Shown here piece by piece: positions 10,306 through 22,317 of a stretch of DNA of 64,000 nucleotides. The stretch comes from Chlamydoabsidia padenii (lineage: Eukaryota; Mucoromycota; Mucoromycetes; Mucorales; Cunninghamellaceae), in NCBI GenBank assembly GCA_025330725.1, contig JAIWND010000063.1, positions 21,770 to 85,769 of the forward strand. Reading direction: 5' to 3'. The translations under genes were made by a program, and so were the position numbers. The notes under the pieces are model-generated. The model was not told the origin of the DNA, did no database searches, and saw only the letters and a program-made list of their open reading frames with translations. Each line of letters begins with the position of its first letter. Within the stretch, counting starts at the first letter, position 1.

Positions 10306-13300
10306 GTTAGGTACCATTATCATTGTCTTTTTTTTTTTTCTTCTTACCCACTGCTGATGAGTGTAGTTGAGCTAGGCGTTTACATCGTCCATTCATCGCC
10401 CCGTTTTCAGAATCGTCAGCAGTAGCCAAGTGAGCATTTGCAATCTGGCCAAGGTTATCGTGATTCATATATGTGACAAAAAACTTTTGGATTGCCAAAG
10501 TGGTAACATGAGGTAAAGTCTTTGGTGGTGAAGGTGTATAATCCATGGGTGTTTCGTTTTCAAGGGCTGGCATCAAACTGTCATCCCAAATAATACTAAA
10601 AAAGGAAAACATGTCAGTTACTTTTGTGTCAAATAAACAATAAAAAAAAGAAAAACAATTACGTATAATCATCACCATCCAAATCACCGCCAGAGCACAT
10701 ACTAGGAATGTCTCTATAACCAACACCAGAGAAAACTAGGACGTTCTTGAGATGATGGAGTTTTGGACTATCGACAGCGGTCACCACACGAATATCACCA
10801 GGATGGAAGCAAGGGTTTCGGAACACCATGCATTTGCCTTTGATCACCTGACACTTCTTTTGGCTTTGTTCACTAGATACCTGACAAAACACTTCATTGG
10901 CATCAAGCGCACCCGTTTCATCCACCACACCGAGCAAAAAGGCCCCCTTGTCCACTGGAATCTTCGCCTTTTCCTTTAGACTTTTCAGCATAGTCACCCG
11001 AAAGATGTTGAGCAAGTTCTTGATAAAAGGGTCTTGTTTATCCAGGAATCCACCACTGATAATGTTGGCCATGAGACGTGTCGTACCAAATTCATCTGCA
11101 TTAGAGTTAAGGATCTTGATCGCTTCTTCAGAGTGAGCGAGCATCCGGTTCAGTCCAAATAGTACATTTTTCAGCCGTTCCATGAATACTTCGTCCTTGA
11201 CGCCGAGAGCAGAGAGCAGAGTGATGGCCTGTCGATTGAGTGTGGCCGATATGTGAGTCGAGATGCGGACAACTTCAAGCATGTAGTGATCCGAGTTGAA
11301 TTTGACTTGGCTGGGTCGAAGTTGAATCTTGCGGCCATGGAGTTTGTTGCTGACCATCAAGACACCTTTGGCACCACCGAGTCGGAACTGGAAGGCAGAA
11401 GGTACCGTTCGTAGAGACATTCGTCGAGCCACTTCATTAAGTAATTCTTGTGATATGTTCCCAACACCATCAGAGAATGTATACGAATTGTGCACAATAT
11501 CATCAATTTGTTCCACTTGAGATTTTTCCAACTTTAAGATCGCCGTAGTACTAGAAAAGCACTAGAGTAAAACAAAAAAAAAAGTTGGTAAAAAAGAGTG
11601 GAGAAGCATTTTCTTTCTTACCTGACCAATACGAGCCGCATGTTTAGCCACAATTTTGATATCAGAAAAGTCACCCATCCAAGCTCGAATCCCATCCGCA
11701 TTCATAGGAGGTAAACCAGAAGACCCATCATCACTTGCAAAAAACCAGCAACCATGTTCCCGAAGTTGTGACCCAGAGAAACCAAGATAGTCATATCGTC
11801 GATTACCAATCAAAATACCCCGCTTTAGTGTTTGGTACACCCGATCAAAAATGGCTTCTTGAGTCTTCCGTTTGTGTCCCGCCGTGATTCGAGTGAGCCC
11901 TTCATCAGTAAATTGGATACGCACAAATCGGTCAGAATAGGCATCAAAGTGACGAATGACCCGGTTAGTTGTTTCCAGAGAAGGTGGTTGAATATACATG
12001 GATGTAGGAGTGATAATAACCTTTCGCAGCATAGAACAGTGATTTGGGATCCGTCGTTGATGAAACACCTTTTCCTTGTGCTTGTTCCAGATAGATTCGA
12101 GTTCCCTTGTTGGATTCCACACCCGTTTCTTTTCTTGAGCAATCATGTTGAGGAGAGCACAAGAAACACCAGGTCCCAATTTCAAGAGTAATTTGTAAAA
12201 GCCATCGTCCAGGTTTCGTTCCATAATATAGTTTTGTGTGATGCAGCATTCGAGTAGATAGAGCACTTCAAAGTCCAAAAGTTGTGTACGTTCCTGGTGA
12301 GACTTGGGTACAGGAAGTTGGCTGGCAGGCGTCACCGTCAGTTGTTGTTTAAGTAGTTGATGTTTTCGAGGCACCAGGTTGTAATCTGCCATACCATTCA
12401 GCAACTTTAGCACATAATGCCGGTTTTGAGGAAGAGGATCAATCTTGATTCGGTAGACTGTCCATGTTTCTAGTCGAAGGTAGTTTTTATCAGTGCAGAC
12501 CATGACAGAGCCCTTGGCGTGTGGTGTGTTACCGGTAGGTGCAGTTGTTGATGGTGGTTGTGGAGAGCGTTGACCGGAAGAGATGGACGATACCGAGGAT
12601 GAGGAATCACCAGTAGTAGGAGAATCATGGTAATGAGGAGGAGGGTTCAACGGGATCATGTTGGCCCGGGAGAGAGGCACTTTGGTGGACTTGGTGGACT
12701 TATCAGAGTCATCCAGCGCATTGATATCGTAAAAGGAGAATCGGGCAGGTTCCTTCAATGGAATAGTGAGATATGTCGCATTGCCAATATTTTCCACCAC
12801 AAGGTCACTGGTGATATCCGTGAATTTCATTTCCATTGAATATGTTGTGTCGAAGTGCCTGAATTCCGTCCGCATACGTCGATTGTCGTAGTATACAGAT
12901 AGTTTGACTTCAGATTCGGTAGTCCATTCTTCGACAAATTGTGTTGGCGTGATCATGATCCCCAGAGACAAGGACTTGGCATTGCAGTGGGTAGGCCTTT
13001 GTTCTTCGGATAAAGTCTTTCCATACGACATGCCAATTTTCCGCCCATCAATGGTAATGCGACGGTCGATATCAAAGTCTTTTGGCATCGAACTAGGGGG
13101 AGGGGAAGATAAGTTAGTCGGAGAATCATCAAAAGACTATTGTCTACTTACAAGAACTCCACATTCGCTGTACCATCAAATCGGTCATTGCGATGATTGT
13201 TAAGTTCAACATTAAAGACATGGCCATATTTGATAAAGACATCATAGATTGTTTCACTCTTGGTCAAAGGATTCAAGTTGGAGACCACAATCACTTTGTT

Positions 13301-13534
13301 TTCCCGTTTGCTTGCGGGGCCGTTATTGTTGTTATTATTATTTCTGTTGTTATTATTATTACTGTTGTTGTTGTTGTTGAAGCTGTTTTGCCTGCCACCA
13401 GAGGAAGAAGGTTTGTGTCCATGTCTATAAGCACCATTACTAGCATCACCACCATTTTGTTCACCCTTCGCGACATTAATACTTTGCCACAAGACATTAG
13501 CATTTTTAGAAGAGAATGTACTTGGCTTTGACAT
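8873..13534 (-). CDS. RNA-dependent RNA polymerase of the RNA-silencing pathway (QDE-1/RDR type)
   Basis: Cellular RdRP that makes double-stranded RNA for Dicer; in Mucorales such enzymes act in quelling of repeats and in epimutation. Five exons (13152-13534, 11622-13092, 10663-11561, 10348-10595, 8873-10242) give 1456 aa. An Asn-rich stretch (about 50-72) precedes an RRM-like domain (VIVVSNLNPLTKSETIYDVF, about 79-125). The polymerase core carries YTFSDGVGNIS, GAKGVLMVS, LVFSGVGYRDIPSMCSGGD and the catalytic DLDGD loop (about 908-912). DFPKTG follows at the start of exon 5. The C-terminus has a long D/ND repeat (about 1240-1345) and further acidic runs. The 3' splice site of intron 4 is preceded by a 53-nt T-run. 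It is transcribed divergently from the SNF2 helicase gene, 342 bp apart. Confidence 0.96.
9295..9462. repeat. Hexanucleotide microsatellite (GTCATT)n within the RdRP exon
   Basis: About 28 uninterrupted copies of a 6-bp unit, flanked on both sides by shorter interrupted copies (9237-9294 and 9460-9520). On the RdRP strand it encodes alternating Asn-Asp. Length 6 keeps the reading frame whatever the copy number, so the tract can expand or contract without frameshift. Confidence 0.95.
10250..10302. repeat. 53-nt A homopolymer in RdRP intron 4
   Basis: Read on the gene strand this is a run of 53 T directly upstream of ACATCAG, the 3' splice site before the DFPKTG exon, so it forms the polypyrimidine tract. 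It is the longest homopolymer in the window. The assembled length may be inexact. Confidence 0.9.
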
Positions 13535-13777
13535 CGCTGCGTGATTGATCCATCCAAAACAAATAAAAAAAAGTAAAACATTTATATGATTAGTAAAGTG
13601 GGAATAATATTCATCTTGTATTTTTTTTTTTTTTTTTGAAATAAAAAAAGTGTTTACCTGTTTGGATGAGTGTTGAAGCAGCAAAAGAAATGTCAATTAC
13701 ACAAATAGTCAAGAAAGTCGTTTGAAGAGAAACAATGAATATCGAAATGAAACTGGATTTGAATTTGCAGGTGAGTG

Positions 13778-13790
13778 CGGGATTTGAATA
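13778..13790 (+). promoter_or_regulatory. Recurring promoter element in the RdRP/SNF2 bidirectional promoter
   Basis: CGGGATTTGAATA followed directly by TAAAAAGG, giving a TATA-like context. It lies 87 bp upstream of the SNF2 helicase ATG and 244 bp upstream of the divergent RdRP ATG. Confidence 0.5.
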
Positions 13791-13876
13791 TAAAAAGGGG
13801 GGGGCAAGAAAACGCTTGATCTTATTTTCTTTCTCCTTTACATATCTCCCCCACACACACACATATATATATATAT

Positions 13877-16413
13877 ATGAACGAAATGGAACAAAAGACA
13901 TGCTACTGTGGAAAGGAGGCTAAGAAATTACAGACCAAGAAACCAGGACCCAACTTGAATAGATGGTTTCATGCGGCAAGGCTCTTTTCCAGTACATATG
14001 AACCACAAGATATCTAATACATACTTTCTTTTTATTATTAATAGTGTTCTTCAAGAAAATGCAACTACTTTAAATGGGTGGGAAAACGATGTGTTGACTC
14101 TGCTTTACATGATACAAGAATGGACAAGGAAACAAAGCGACAACAAGGACATTATGTGGTGGAAGGATCAGGTGTGATCAATGCGATACGGGACAGAACC
14201 ACCTCGATTCAATTTAATATACGCTCCAACAACACTATTGGCATCACTTTGGGACACAATAGCTACTCTTTACTCTCATGTATTCGACAACTACAAGACA
14301 TTTCCTTCAACGCATCTCAACAAGAATGGATTTTACCTGCCACCTATCAGCATTATGTCCATGCGTACGAATCACTTAATCAGTCACCTTTTTATCGCTC
14401 CATCCAATGCACACCTTTACCAGACGTAGTTATTCGATCACTCAAACAAAGCAACAATCCACTCGAGAATAATGAACGGATCAATACCAAAGTCAAACCG
14501 TATCGTATTTGGAACTGCATGATGGACTATCAACAACAGGGCGTACGTGAATGCGTGGCAAAGGGTGGACGAGTACTTTTGGCGGATGAAATGGGGTTGG
14601 GTAAAACAATCCAAGCATTGGCGGTGTCTCTGGCATATTCTGACAGTTGGCCAGTATTGGTGATTTGTCCTACTTTGCTTTTATTCACATGGTCGGATCA
14701 GATTCAGCAATGGCTTGATTCCATAGTGTCCAACAAGAATATACGATTGACTCTTAAGGGTGTGGACTTGTTTGGCTTTATTCCTAACCAGGTAGTTCCT
14801 GTTTTGAGTGGTTCTTCTTCTTCCTCGCTTGATTGTGATAACTCCGCTCTGGATCAGGTGGTCTCGCCATTCTCTTCTTCTTCAAGTGGATCGGAAATGG
14901 TAATTCTTTTATGTGAATTATATATTTGACTCATTCCATTATTAAACAATAGACATCAGGGGCTTCTTTTAACATTATCAGCTATGATCTGGCAGCAACT
15001 CATTGTGATACTCTCCTCGGTATGGGGTTTAAACTCATTATATGTGATGAAAGTCATCATCTCAAGAACCCAAAGGTAAGTGTGCACATGCTCTCTCATA
15101 TAATTCACTACCTCTTTTTTTTTTCATACACATAGACAAAACGTACCATGGCACTGACACCTTTGCTCCATCAAGCTGATCATGTGCTCCTTTTGACAGG
15201 CACTCCCATCCTCTCTCGACCCATTGAACTTTATCCTCAACTCTATGCTTTACAAAAAACCTTGTTTCCCGATATGAACCAATATGGATTGCGGTACTGT
15301 AATGGTCGAGAAGGAAAGTACGGGTGGGACTTTACAGGTAATTGTGGGTGGGGGGGGAGACGTGTGCATGAATTCACCTTTTTTGACTTTTAGGATCATC
15401 AAACTTGGTGGAACTCAACTTTATCTTGCAGAAATCAGTCATGGTACGAAGACTTAAATCCAATGTAAAGCTATCTCTTCCATCCAAGGTACGACAAAAG
15501 GTGATCATGACTATTGATCAAGACCAGACATGCGTTTTGGCAAGTATTAAAAAGGAAATCGACAATTTGAAATCCCGGCCTTATGCAAACATGGCTAGCA
15601 TGAAACTGGTAAGACAATGGATGATCTTTTATCCTAAAGACTAACTGACTTGGGGGGCCAATGTTAGTACCATGCGACGGGCACGGCAAAAATACCGTCG
15701 ATTACTACTTACCTTCAGCAATTTTTATCAACCACCACTTTGGGTAAAGTCCTCATTTTTGCTTTCCACATGGATGTCATGGATGCTATCGAACAAGTGA
15801 CAAGAACTAGCAAGGTAAAAAGAGGATGAACTAAAAAAGACAAGGGTACTCACCATCTTAACAGATCAGCTATATTCGCATCGACGGAAACACAAAACAA
15901 ACCGATCGTCAAGAATTCTGTCATCGATTCCAATCAACTGATCAAGACAGCGCTCGAGTTGCCATTCTCAGCATCACAGCTGGTAACACGGGACTCAATT
16001 TGCAAGAAGCATCTACAGGTAAGCGACATCTTTTATCAATAACCAGATACACTGATGATATCTTTTAATTTAGTTGTATTTGCTGAATTGTATTGGAATC
16101 CATCACATATCCTACAAGCTGAAGACCGGGCTCATGTAGGTTGCTATTTTTGGAGCAGCGGGGGTTGAATAGTTGCATGAATGACACTTTTTTTTTTTTT
16201 TTTTTTTTTTTTTGATTGTAGAGAATCGGTCAAATGAATACTGTCTATATCAAATACTTGCTAGCATCAAATACTGCAGGTATACACGATAGAAAAGAAA
16301 AGGGACGAATAGTTAGGCTTACTAACATGCGCATTGTTTTGTATTGATTAGATGACTGGCTATGGTCCATGCTTCATGAAAAGATAAAAGTGATTCGGCA
16401 ATTGTTGGATTAG
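13877..16413 (+). CDS. SMARCAL1-like SNF2 annealing helicase with N-terminal GRF zinc finger
   Basis: Probable fork-remodelling or annealing helicase of the SMARCAL1/ZRANB3 group. Ten exons (13877-13975, 14045-14899, 14953-15075, 15136-15337, 15394-15608, 15668-15814, 15865-16018, 16074-16135, 16222-16279, 16352-16413) give 658 aa. Residues 9-44 form a GRF-type zinc finger: C9, C11, PGPNLNRWFH, C34, C39, then NYFKW. Residues about 75-135 resemble a HARP domain (IQFNIR...IRQLQ...WILPATYQHY). The SNF2 core shows DEMGLGKTIQA (about 214), CDESHHLKNPK, LLTGTPILSRP, LQKSVMVRRLK, FAFHMDVMD, TAGNTGLNLQEA and AEDRAHRIGQ. The GRF finger is split by a GC-AG intron (5' site GCAAGG at 13976), which is the only choice that restores the finger. 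The C-terminus, DDWLWSMLHEKI, is typical of SMARCAL1. Confidence 0.93.
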
Positions 16414-16802
16414 TATGTAGAATAGTAGAATTATGTAACAATAGTGGGTTTTTACTATAACACAATCAATAAAAAACAACAACCCCTTTATGACTTGGAC
16501 AGGTTCCTTTTCATGATTTGAACCCCCGATTTGATCTGACTGGGTACTATGAGCACCTCAGCAATCATGAAAATGAGCCCATATCCAATGTTCCATGTTT
16601 TTATTTGTTTGTATTTGTTTGTTACTATATTTGTCTCCAATCCTTTATCAATAAAGATCTATGTACGCATCAGATTCCTGTTACTTCCGATGGTTTTTCC
16701 CCCCTGAGTTTTTTATAGACACATAGATAGGATAGATAAAGTATAGACCATTTTTATTATTGTTACTATTGAATATTAAATAAAAAGGGAGAGACTATCA
16801 TA

Positions 16803-16840
<38 letters not shown>

Positions 16841-16899
16841 GAGGAGATGGGGGTATCTAGTTATCTATTGGGTAAAATAAAATTAAAAAAAAAGTGGAA
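16414..16899. other. Convergent 3' spacer
   Basis: Lies between the stops of the SNF2 gene (plus) and the next minus gene. AATAAA-type signals occur near 16464, and a 29-nt A-run lies around 16806-16834. No gene seen. Confidence 0.5.
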
Positions 16900-18149
16900 T
16901 CATGTTTTTTGTTTTTTAAAAGAGAATGATGTGGTATCCAGAGTGTATTTGCGTTTAGGAGAAGATAAAAGAAGGGGGTCATCATCCGGGATTTCGGGCA
17001 TACACAGTGATCCATCTTCCATACCTAGAGAATGTCTGCTACCATCCTTTTCCAAAACCGGGATATCCATGGTGTCCAATAGCATTTGTATAAAGTCGCG
17101 GATGGCTTGATCAAAGGGTTTCACAGGGTATTTGGCAGCCAACAGTTCAAAGTGTTCTTGCCAGTCCAATCCATCACGCCTATTAAGAAACTATCACCAA
17201 TAAAGAGAAGATGAGTTATATTTGTTTATATTTTCACTTATACTTACCTCTTGTTCACGTTCCATTACTTGAGTTTTGAATATAAACATAGTCCGAGTTT
17301 TTGGGAAGAGAAGATGATGATCAGCAGCACAATACGAGTTATCATCGTCACTATCCCCATCCTCTTCTTCTTCATCCTCTTCTTCATCCTCTTCAACATA
17401 TCCATACGAGAAGACAGAGACAATGGATTCCATACCGAATTGACCATCACAGAGATAAGCTTCGATCACCGCCTGGGTCATCAGATCCAAAAAAAGATTA
17501 TACCACGTCCGAGGCAATCCACCACCCATCACCTTTTCCCCATCCACCATCATTGGTGTCTTGTCCTTTTGTTGTGCATCCAAGGTTTGTCGAAGTGTGT
17601 CGGCTGTGGTTTTCAAAAAGAGAGGTATTGCCTGAACAAGTGCAGAGGAAAAAGATCGTCGAGTGGGTGGGATATGACAAGTTGCACAATCGAGTCGACG
17701 ATGCTGACGGCAATGATAAGGTATACAAGATGTTTGTTGATGATGATGTGTTGTTACTGGTGGTAGATCGTAGAGTCCTGCTGTTTTATCATACCTTCCC
17801 AATACTAATGCTGTTAGTTGACATAAATGGAGTCGCTGTCCAAAATGAAAATCCAGTTCATGATGGTGGCTAGCACTGTTTCGATGACTAGATAAGATAC
17901 CTATTGATAAAAGAAGAACATCTTAACCACAGTGCCTGCCATTAGTTCATTATATGTACAGTACATACCTGTGACCATAGATTCCACTGCCTTGTTTTGT
18001 TTTTCCCTTGTTGTTTGACAAGAAGTTGATCTATAATTTGTCAATTGTTGGTCTTGTTGTAATCTGGATTGAATAGAGAGATAGAGAAGGTGGTCAAGTA
18101 TGATTTTGTTGGTTGAGGTCGATGTTGTAGGAATAGAGAAGTAAACCAT
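16900..18149 (-). CDS. Hypothetical acidic nuclear-type protein
   Basis: Three exons (17969-18149, 17248-17900, 16900-17190) join in phase to 374 aa. I do not recognise the family. Visible features are a His-rich patch (residues about 110-120), a Cys/His cluster (CIPYHCRQHRRLDCATCH, about 115-135) that might bind zinc, and a region with LPRTWYNLFLDLMTQAVIEAYL that looks folded. An uninterrupted Glu/Asp block follows (about 225-245), then a C-terminal domain (DWQEHFELLAAKYPVKPFD). The extreme C-terminus is basic (SPKRKY...FKKQKT), which would suit nuclear import. A promoter-element copy lies at 18360-18372, 211 bp upstream. The exon model is supported by phase and splice signals only. Confidence 0.65.
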
Positions 18150-18303
18150 GTAAGTAATCTTTTAACATAAAGTGTTGTAAGAAGAAGGGAGGAAATGAGT
18201 GGAAATGAATATATATTTATAGTAATGACAAAAGATAAAAAGATAGGTAAAGAGTAGGGGAGTGTAGGCAAGAGGAAAGGGAAAGAAAACCAACAACAAC
18301 AAC

Positions 18304-18335
<32 letters not shown>

Positions 18336-18359
18336 TATCACCAAAAATCTCATGCAAAT

Positions 18360-18372
18360 CGGGATTTGAACT
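18360..18372 (+). promoter_or_regulatory. Recurring promoter element upstream of the acidic hypothetical gene
   Basis: CGGGATTTGAACT, in the gap between two minus-strand genes, 211 bp upstream of the ATG at 18149. The adjacent poly-A (18305-18330) separates them. Confidence 0.4.
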
Positions 18373-18516
18373 CCAATCCCTAGGTATTCCGAGAACCAAA
18401 GATGGTAAAAGAAACGAAAAGAGAGATGGGTTTTTTATTTATTTACAAATATGATATGAATGAAATAAGGGGCAAAGAAAAAATAAAAATAAAAAAAAGA
18501 AAGGAAAAGATAACAG

Positions 18517-19626
18517 TTAAAATGTGGTATGATGATGATGATGATGATGATGATGATGCTGATGCTGATGATTTTGTTTAGAATGATGTTTGATAAGCCA
18601 AGTGAAGGGAAGTAAAGATTGATACATGAGCCACGTGCCAACAAGAGAAGTGAGCGATTTGGTCATGGAATAGAATATCAAAAAAATATGAATAGGTGTT
18701 TCTCGAGCCACTACAGACTGTGCTGGTTCATGTCGGGATTTAAAATGTCGGTCTTTTTGAGGACTCGATGGCAGGAAAAAAGACACCCATTGGATAGACT
18801 TTTTTTTAACAAAACAAGACAAGTGTAAAAACATGGATCCAAGAATATCATCTTCCTCTTCTTCATCGTCGTCTTGTTCATCTAATAAAGACCAATAATC
18901 CTTATCAGAAGCCAATGTATCCCTCACAGGAGATTCTGGTAGATATTCCAATTTTTCAATGTCGGGGTTGAAACGGACGGAAATAGGAGCACCAGGTTCA
19001 GAGCACGTTTTTGACCAAGGTCGATAATTAGTGTCCTGGGATAGTAAAGACGTAGTGGGCTTTTTCAATACAGACTTGATACCTTCGGGTGGTGGTGTAG
19101 GTGGTAATGTCATGGATGGTTTAGTGGTGTACAATGGACCATATAACCCTAATTAGGAAAAACAAAATAAAACGTTTTAGGTCATGAGCTGCATGCAAGA
19201 GAGAGAGAGAGTGGTATCTAACTATCTATAGACGGGTATGTACCAAACTGTACAACATGCTTACATGTGATATCGGATTCTTTTTGCCTACAAAGAGAGA
19301 GTGTAAGAGAAAAAAAAAAAAAAAAAAGAGTACGAGAAAAAAGAAAGGATTCTTTTGTCTTACCAATTGACTGTAGATGGATTGACCTTTTCATTCGATT
19401 GACCTAATTGGCTCGTACAGATTCTTGCCATTTGTCTCCATACAGCATTTTGAAACCGAACTAATCGATCATGCTCGATTTGTAAAGATTTCTTTTCCTT
19501 CAAGCTGGCTTCATCTTTTTTCTTTTTGATTTGAAGTAGTTGTCTTCTGATTTCATGATTCGCTTGAACAATATCATTTGAATCCCATTCATGCGTTAGA
19601 TAATCAACACAAACACAGGCAGTCAT
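18517..19626 (-). CDS. PF08550 (DUF1752/AreA N-terminal-like) protein, REG1-like PP1 regulatory candidate
   Basis: Exons 19364-19626, 19265-19287 (23 nt) and 18517-19148 give 305 aa. The N-terminal ~100 residues carry the conserved pattern of PF08550: YLTHEWDSNDIVQA, then RLVRFQNAVWRQMARICT, then PSTVNWQKESDITWLYGPLY. That last motif is rebuilt across both introns, which strongly supports the exon chain. This domain is known from fungal Reg1-type regulators of protein phosphatase 1 and from AreA/Gln3-type nitrogen regulators. The middle has KSVLKKPT and ISVRFNPDIEKLEYLPESP, the latter a possible VxF-type phosphatase-docking site (inference). No GATA zinc finger is present, so a GATA factor is unlikely. 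The C-terminus has a hydrophobic stretch and a poly-His tail encoded by a CAT repeat (18532-18560). Confidence 0.78.
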
Positions 19627-20334
19627 TCTGAAAATTAGATTAAAAAAAAAAAAATGAAAAAATGAAAAAGAGATAAAGAAAGAAGGGAAAAGAGAAAAGG
19701 AGGGAAGAGCAAAAAGGGAGGTGAAATGTACAAGTGAGAAAAAGGGAAAAAGAGATTGGAGAACCCGACATTTATATTTATCACACAAAGCAGAAACACC
19801 AATTTTCACGCCACAAAAAAAATAAAAATCTGTGACATATCGGAACGTCTATTTTGGAGATCGCCTTTTTTTCTCCCACACTCGTATCTCTTCTCTTCCT
19901 GCACGGACCTCTCTCTATTACATTTCGTTTATCTCTCTCTTTAGACTTATCGATTTTGAAACGTATTATCCATCCAAACAACACGTGTACGAGTCTTTTT
20001 TAGTATGAATCCGTTTGTGTTTATTTTCCCATCCCTATCAAAAAAAAAAAAAAAGTTCTCATTGTACTACCTGCTTGCGGTCTTTTTTTATCTTCTCCAT
20101 CTCCATACCTTGTTTAGTGTATCCGTGCGTTCTTTCTTTTTCAAAAAAGCTTGTCTTTTTTTAATCGGAGACTGTATTTAAAGTGCCGATTTGCATTGAT
20201 CGAGTCGAGATCCCGGCCCAACCGAGATGGCGGGGATTGAAAAAATTGACGTTACTCATCTCTGGCCAATCTCCACCTTTTTTTTTTTTTCGACTTTCCT
20301 CTCTTTCCCACTGTTTTTTTTTTGTCTCACCATC
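19627..20334. other. Divergent spacer between the PF08550 gene and NAR1
   Basis: AT-rich with many T-runs and no coding signal. A variant promoter element, CGGGGATTGAAAAAATT, lies at 20231-20247, about 90 bp upstream of the NAR1 ATG. It is a shared upstream region for two divergently transcribed genes. Confidence 0.5.
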
Positions 20335-22317
20335 ATGGCCTTCTCTTCTGCTTTGATCTTGACTGATCTCAATGACTATATTGCTCCTTCTCAAGAATGC
20401 ATTAAACCTGTCGAAGTGAAAAAGTCTACTGACAACAATGGATCCGTAAGTGGAAAGAAAAAAAGAGACAGGAATCAATCTTGACTAGATATTAACCCTT
20501 TATGTTGTATATAGTCTGAAATCAAGGTTGACAATGAAGGATCATACTATGAAATATCTCAGGATGGGGGCGAATCGAAACTAGAACAAGCATCGATCTC
20601 TCTTAATGACTGTCTGGCTTGCAGGTAAGAAACACTTGTAATAAAAATAAAAATAAAAAGAATGAATGCTGACTCATCTATTTGACATTATCTAGTGGCT
20701 GCGTCACTTCAGCAGAAAGTGTCCTTATTACAATGCAATCACAAGAAGAACTTTACAATGTCCTGAAAACCAATCAACAACAACCTCAAGACCATCGCAC
20801 CATTGTCATCTCCATTAGTCCTCAATCAAGAGCCTCTCTTGCTGCAAAGTACCGTCTCTCTCTGCTACAAGTTCACAAACGTCTGGTGACCTTCTTTAAA
20901 CATCATCTTGGTGTCCACCACGTTTTTGATATCAGTTATGCACGAGACTTGTCTCTTGTAGAAACAGCAAAGGAATTCGTGGAACGCTATCAAACTTACT
21001 TACATCAAGGTGGCGATCTGATCGAACAACAAGCTCAGCAACAACAACAAGTCGAAGAAGGTGGACGTCAAAGAAGAAGAAGACAAGCACCACCACCATC
21101 ACAACAACAACAAAGTATTCCAATGTTAGCTTCCTCTTGTCCTGGTTGGGTATGTTATGCTGAAAAGACTCATGGTGAAGTATTACCCCACATCTCCGCT
21201 GCCAAATCCCCGCAGCAAATGATGGGCTCTTTAATAAAAGACTATTTGGCCACAAAGACAAATACAAGGTAAGGTAATACAAGAAAAGTGTGTGGGGAGA
21301 GAAAATCGGATAAGGTTTTGATTAGGATGTCGATATTCTATTCTATTTTTATTTATTTATATATGTAGACCTGATCGTATCTATCATGTCTCTGTCATGC
21401 CTTGTTATGATAAGAAACTGGAAGCAAGTCGACCTGATTTCTTTTTGGAAACCTTCAATACTCGTGAAGTGGATTGTGTCTTGACTACCGGTGAAGTGGA
21501 TAAGATGTTTATGGAACAAAACATCGATTTTAGCCAGTTACCCGAATCACCTATTGACGATATGTAAGTCTTTTTTTATTTTTATTTATTTATTTTTATT
21601 TTATTTTTTGGTAGCAATTAACTCACATTACTTTCTAGATTCAACAAGATCAGTACATCTCATCAACAAGAAACAGTCTATGGCACTTTTGGATCATCTT
21701 CAGGTGGTGCATTAGAATATATCTTGGCCAGTGCAGCAAAAGAACTCTTCCAATTAAACGATGTGCCAGTCGATCCACAAGAACAACAAACTGGCCGTGT
21801 GGTGATCAAGACGGGAAAAAATGCCGATGTCAAGGAATACATGCTACAATCGGACGATGGACGTACCTTGCTTCGATTTGCTTCAGCTTATGGATTCCGT
21901 AATATACAAAACATTGTACGGAAAATCAAGACAGGGAAATGCAATTATCATTATGTGGAAGTGATGGCTTGTCCGGGTGGATGTGCTAATGGTGGTGGCC
22001 AATTGCCTGCTCAAGAACAAGCTAATTTAGAGCAAGTTATTCCTATCAAGGATTGGGTACAACATGTTGAACACATCTATAGGTCAGCTCCCGGTATTGC
22101 TCCTGAATCCAATGAATCTTTGAAAGCCATTTACAGGCAAGTTGTTTAACAAGTGAACAAAGACAAATGAAACTAACCAAAATCCTTTTTGTGTGTGTGT
22201 GTGTGTAGTGAATGGATAGCAAATGCATCTTCTCCGGATCATGTCGCCAAACTACTTCGAACACAATATCATGCTGTCACTCAAAACTTGGCCAATCCTC
22301 TTGCCACTAAATGGTGA
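20335..22317 (+). CDS. NAR1: Cytosolic Fe-S cluster assembly factor NAR1
   Basis: Iron-only hydrogenase-like protein of the CIA pathway, which bridges the Cfd1-Nbp35 scaffold to the Cia1 targeting complex. Six exons (20335-20445, 20515-20624, 20696-21268, 21369-21563, 21639-22136, 22209-22317) give 531 aa. The N-terminal [4Fe-4S] ligands C22, C70, C73 and C76 (NDCLACSGC) are present. The H-cluster-like domain shows [27 protein letters not shown] and [14 protein letters not shown]. The C-terminus reads HTQ/RTQYH-like then NPLATKW, the conserved NAR1 tail that ends in tryptophan and is needed for targeting. The last intron uses a GC 5' splice site (AG/GCAAGT at 22137), the only junction that restores KAIYSEWI. 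A Gln-rich low-complexity loop lies at about 180-215. Confidence 0.96.

Noticed and set aside
18360..18372. tRNA T-arm from the B-box-like sequence
   Set aside because: The flanking bases do not pair into a T stem, and no acceptor, D or anticodon arms are present. No tRNA or rRNA gene was seen in the window.
18733..18746. Promoter-element-like CGGGATTTAAAATG
   Set aside because: It lies inside the coding exon of the PF08550 protein and encodes part of it, so it is likely chance.
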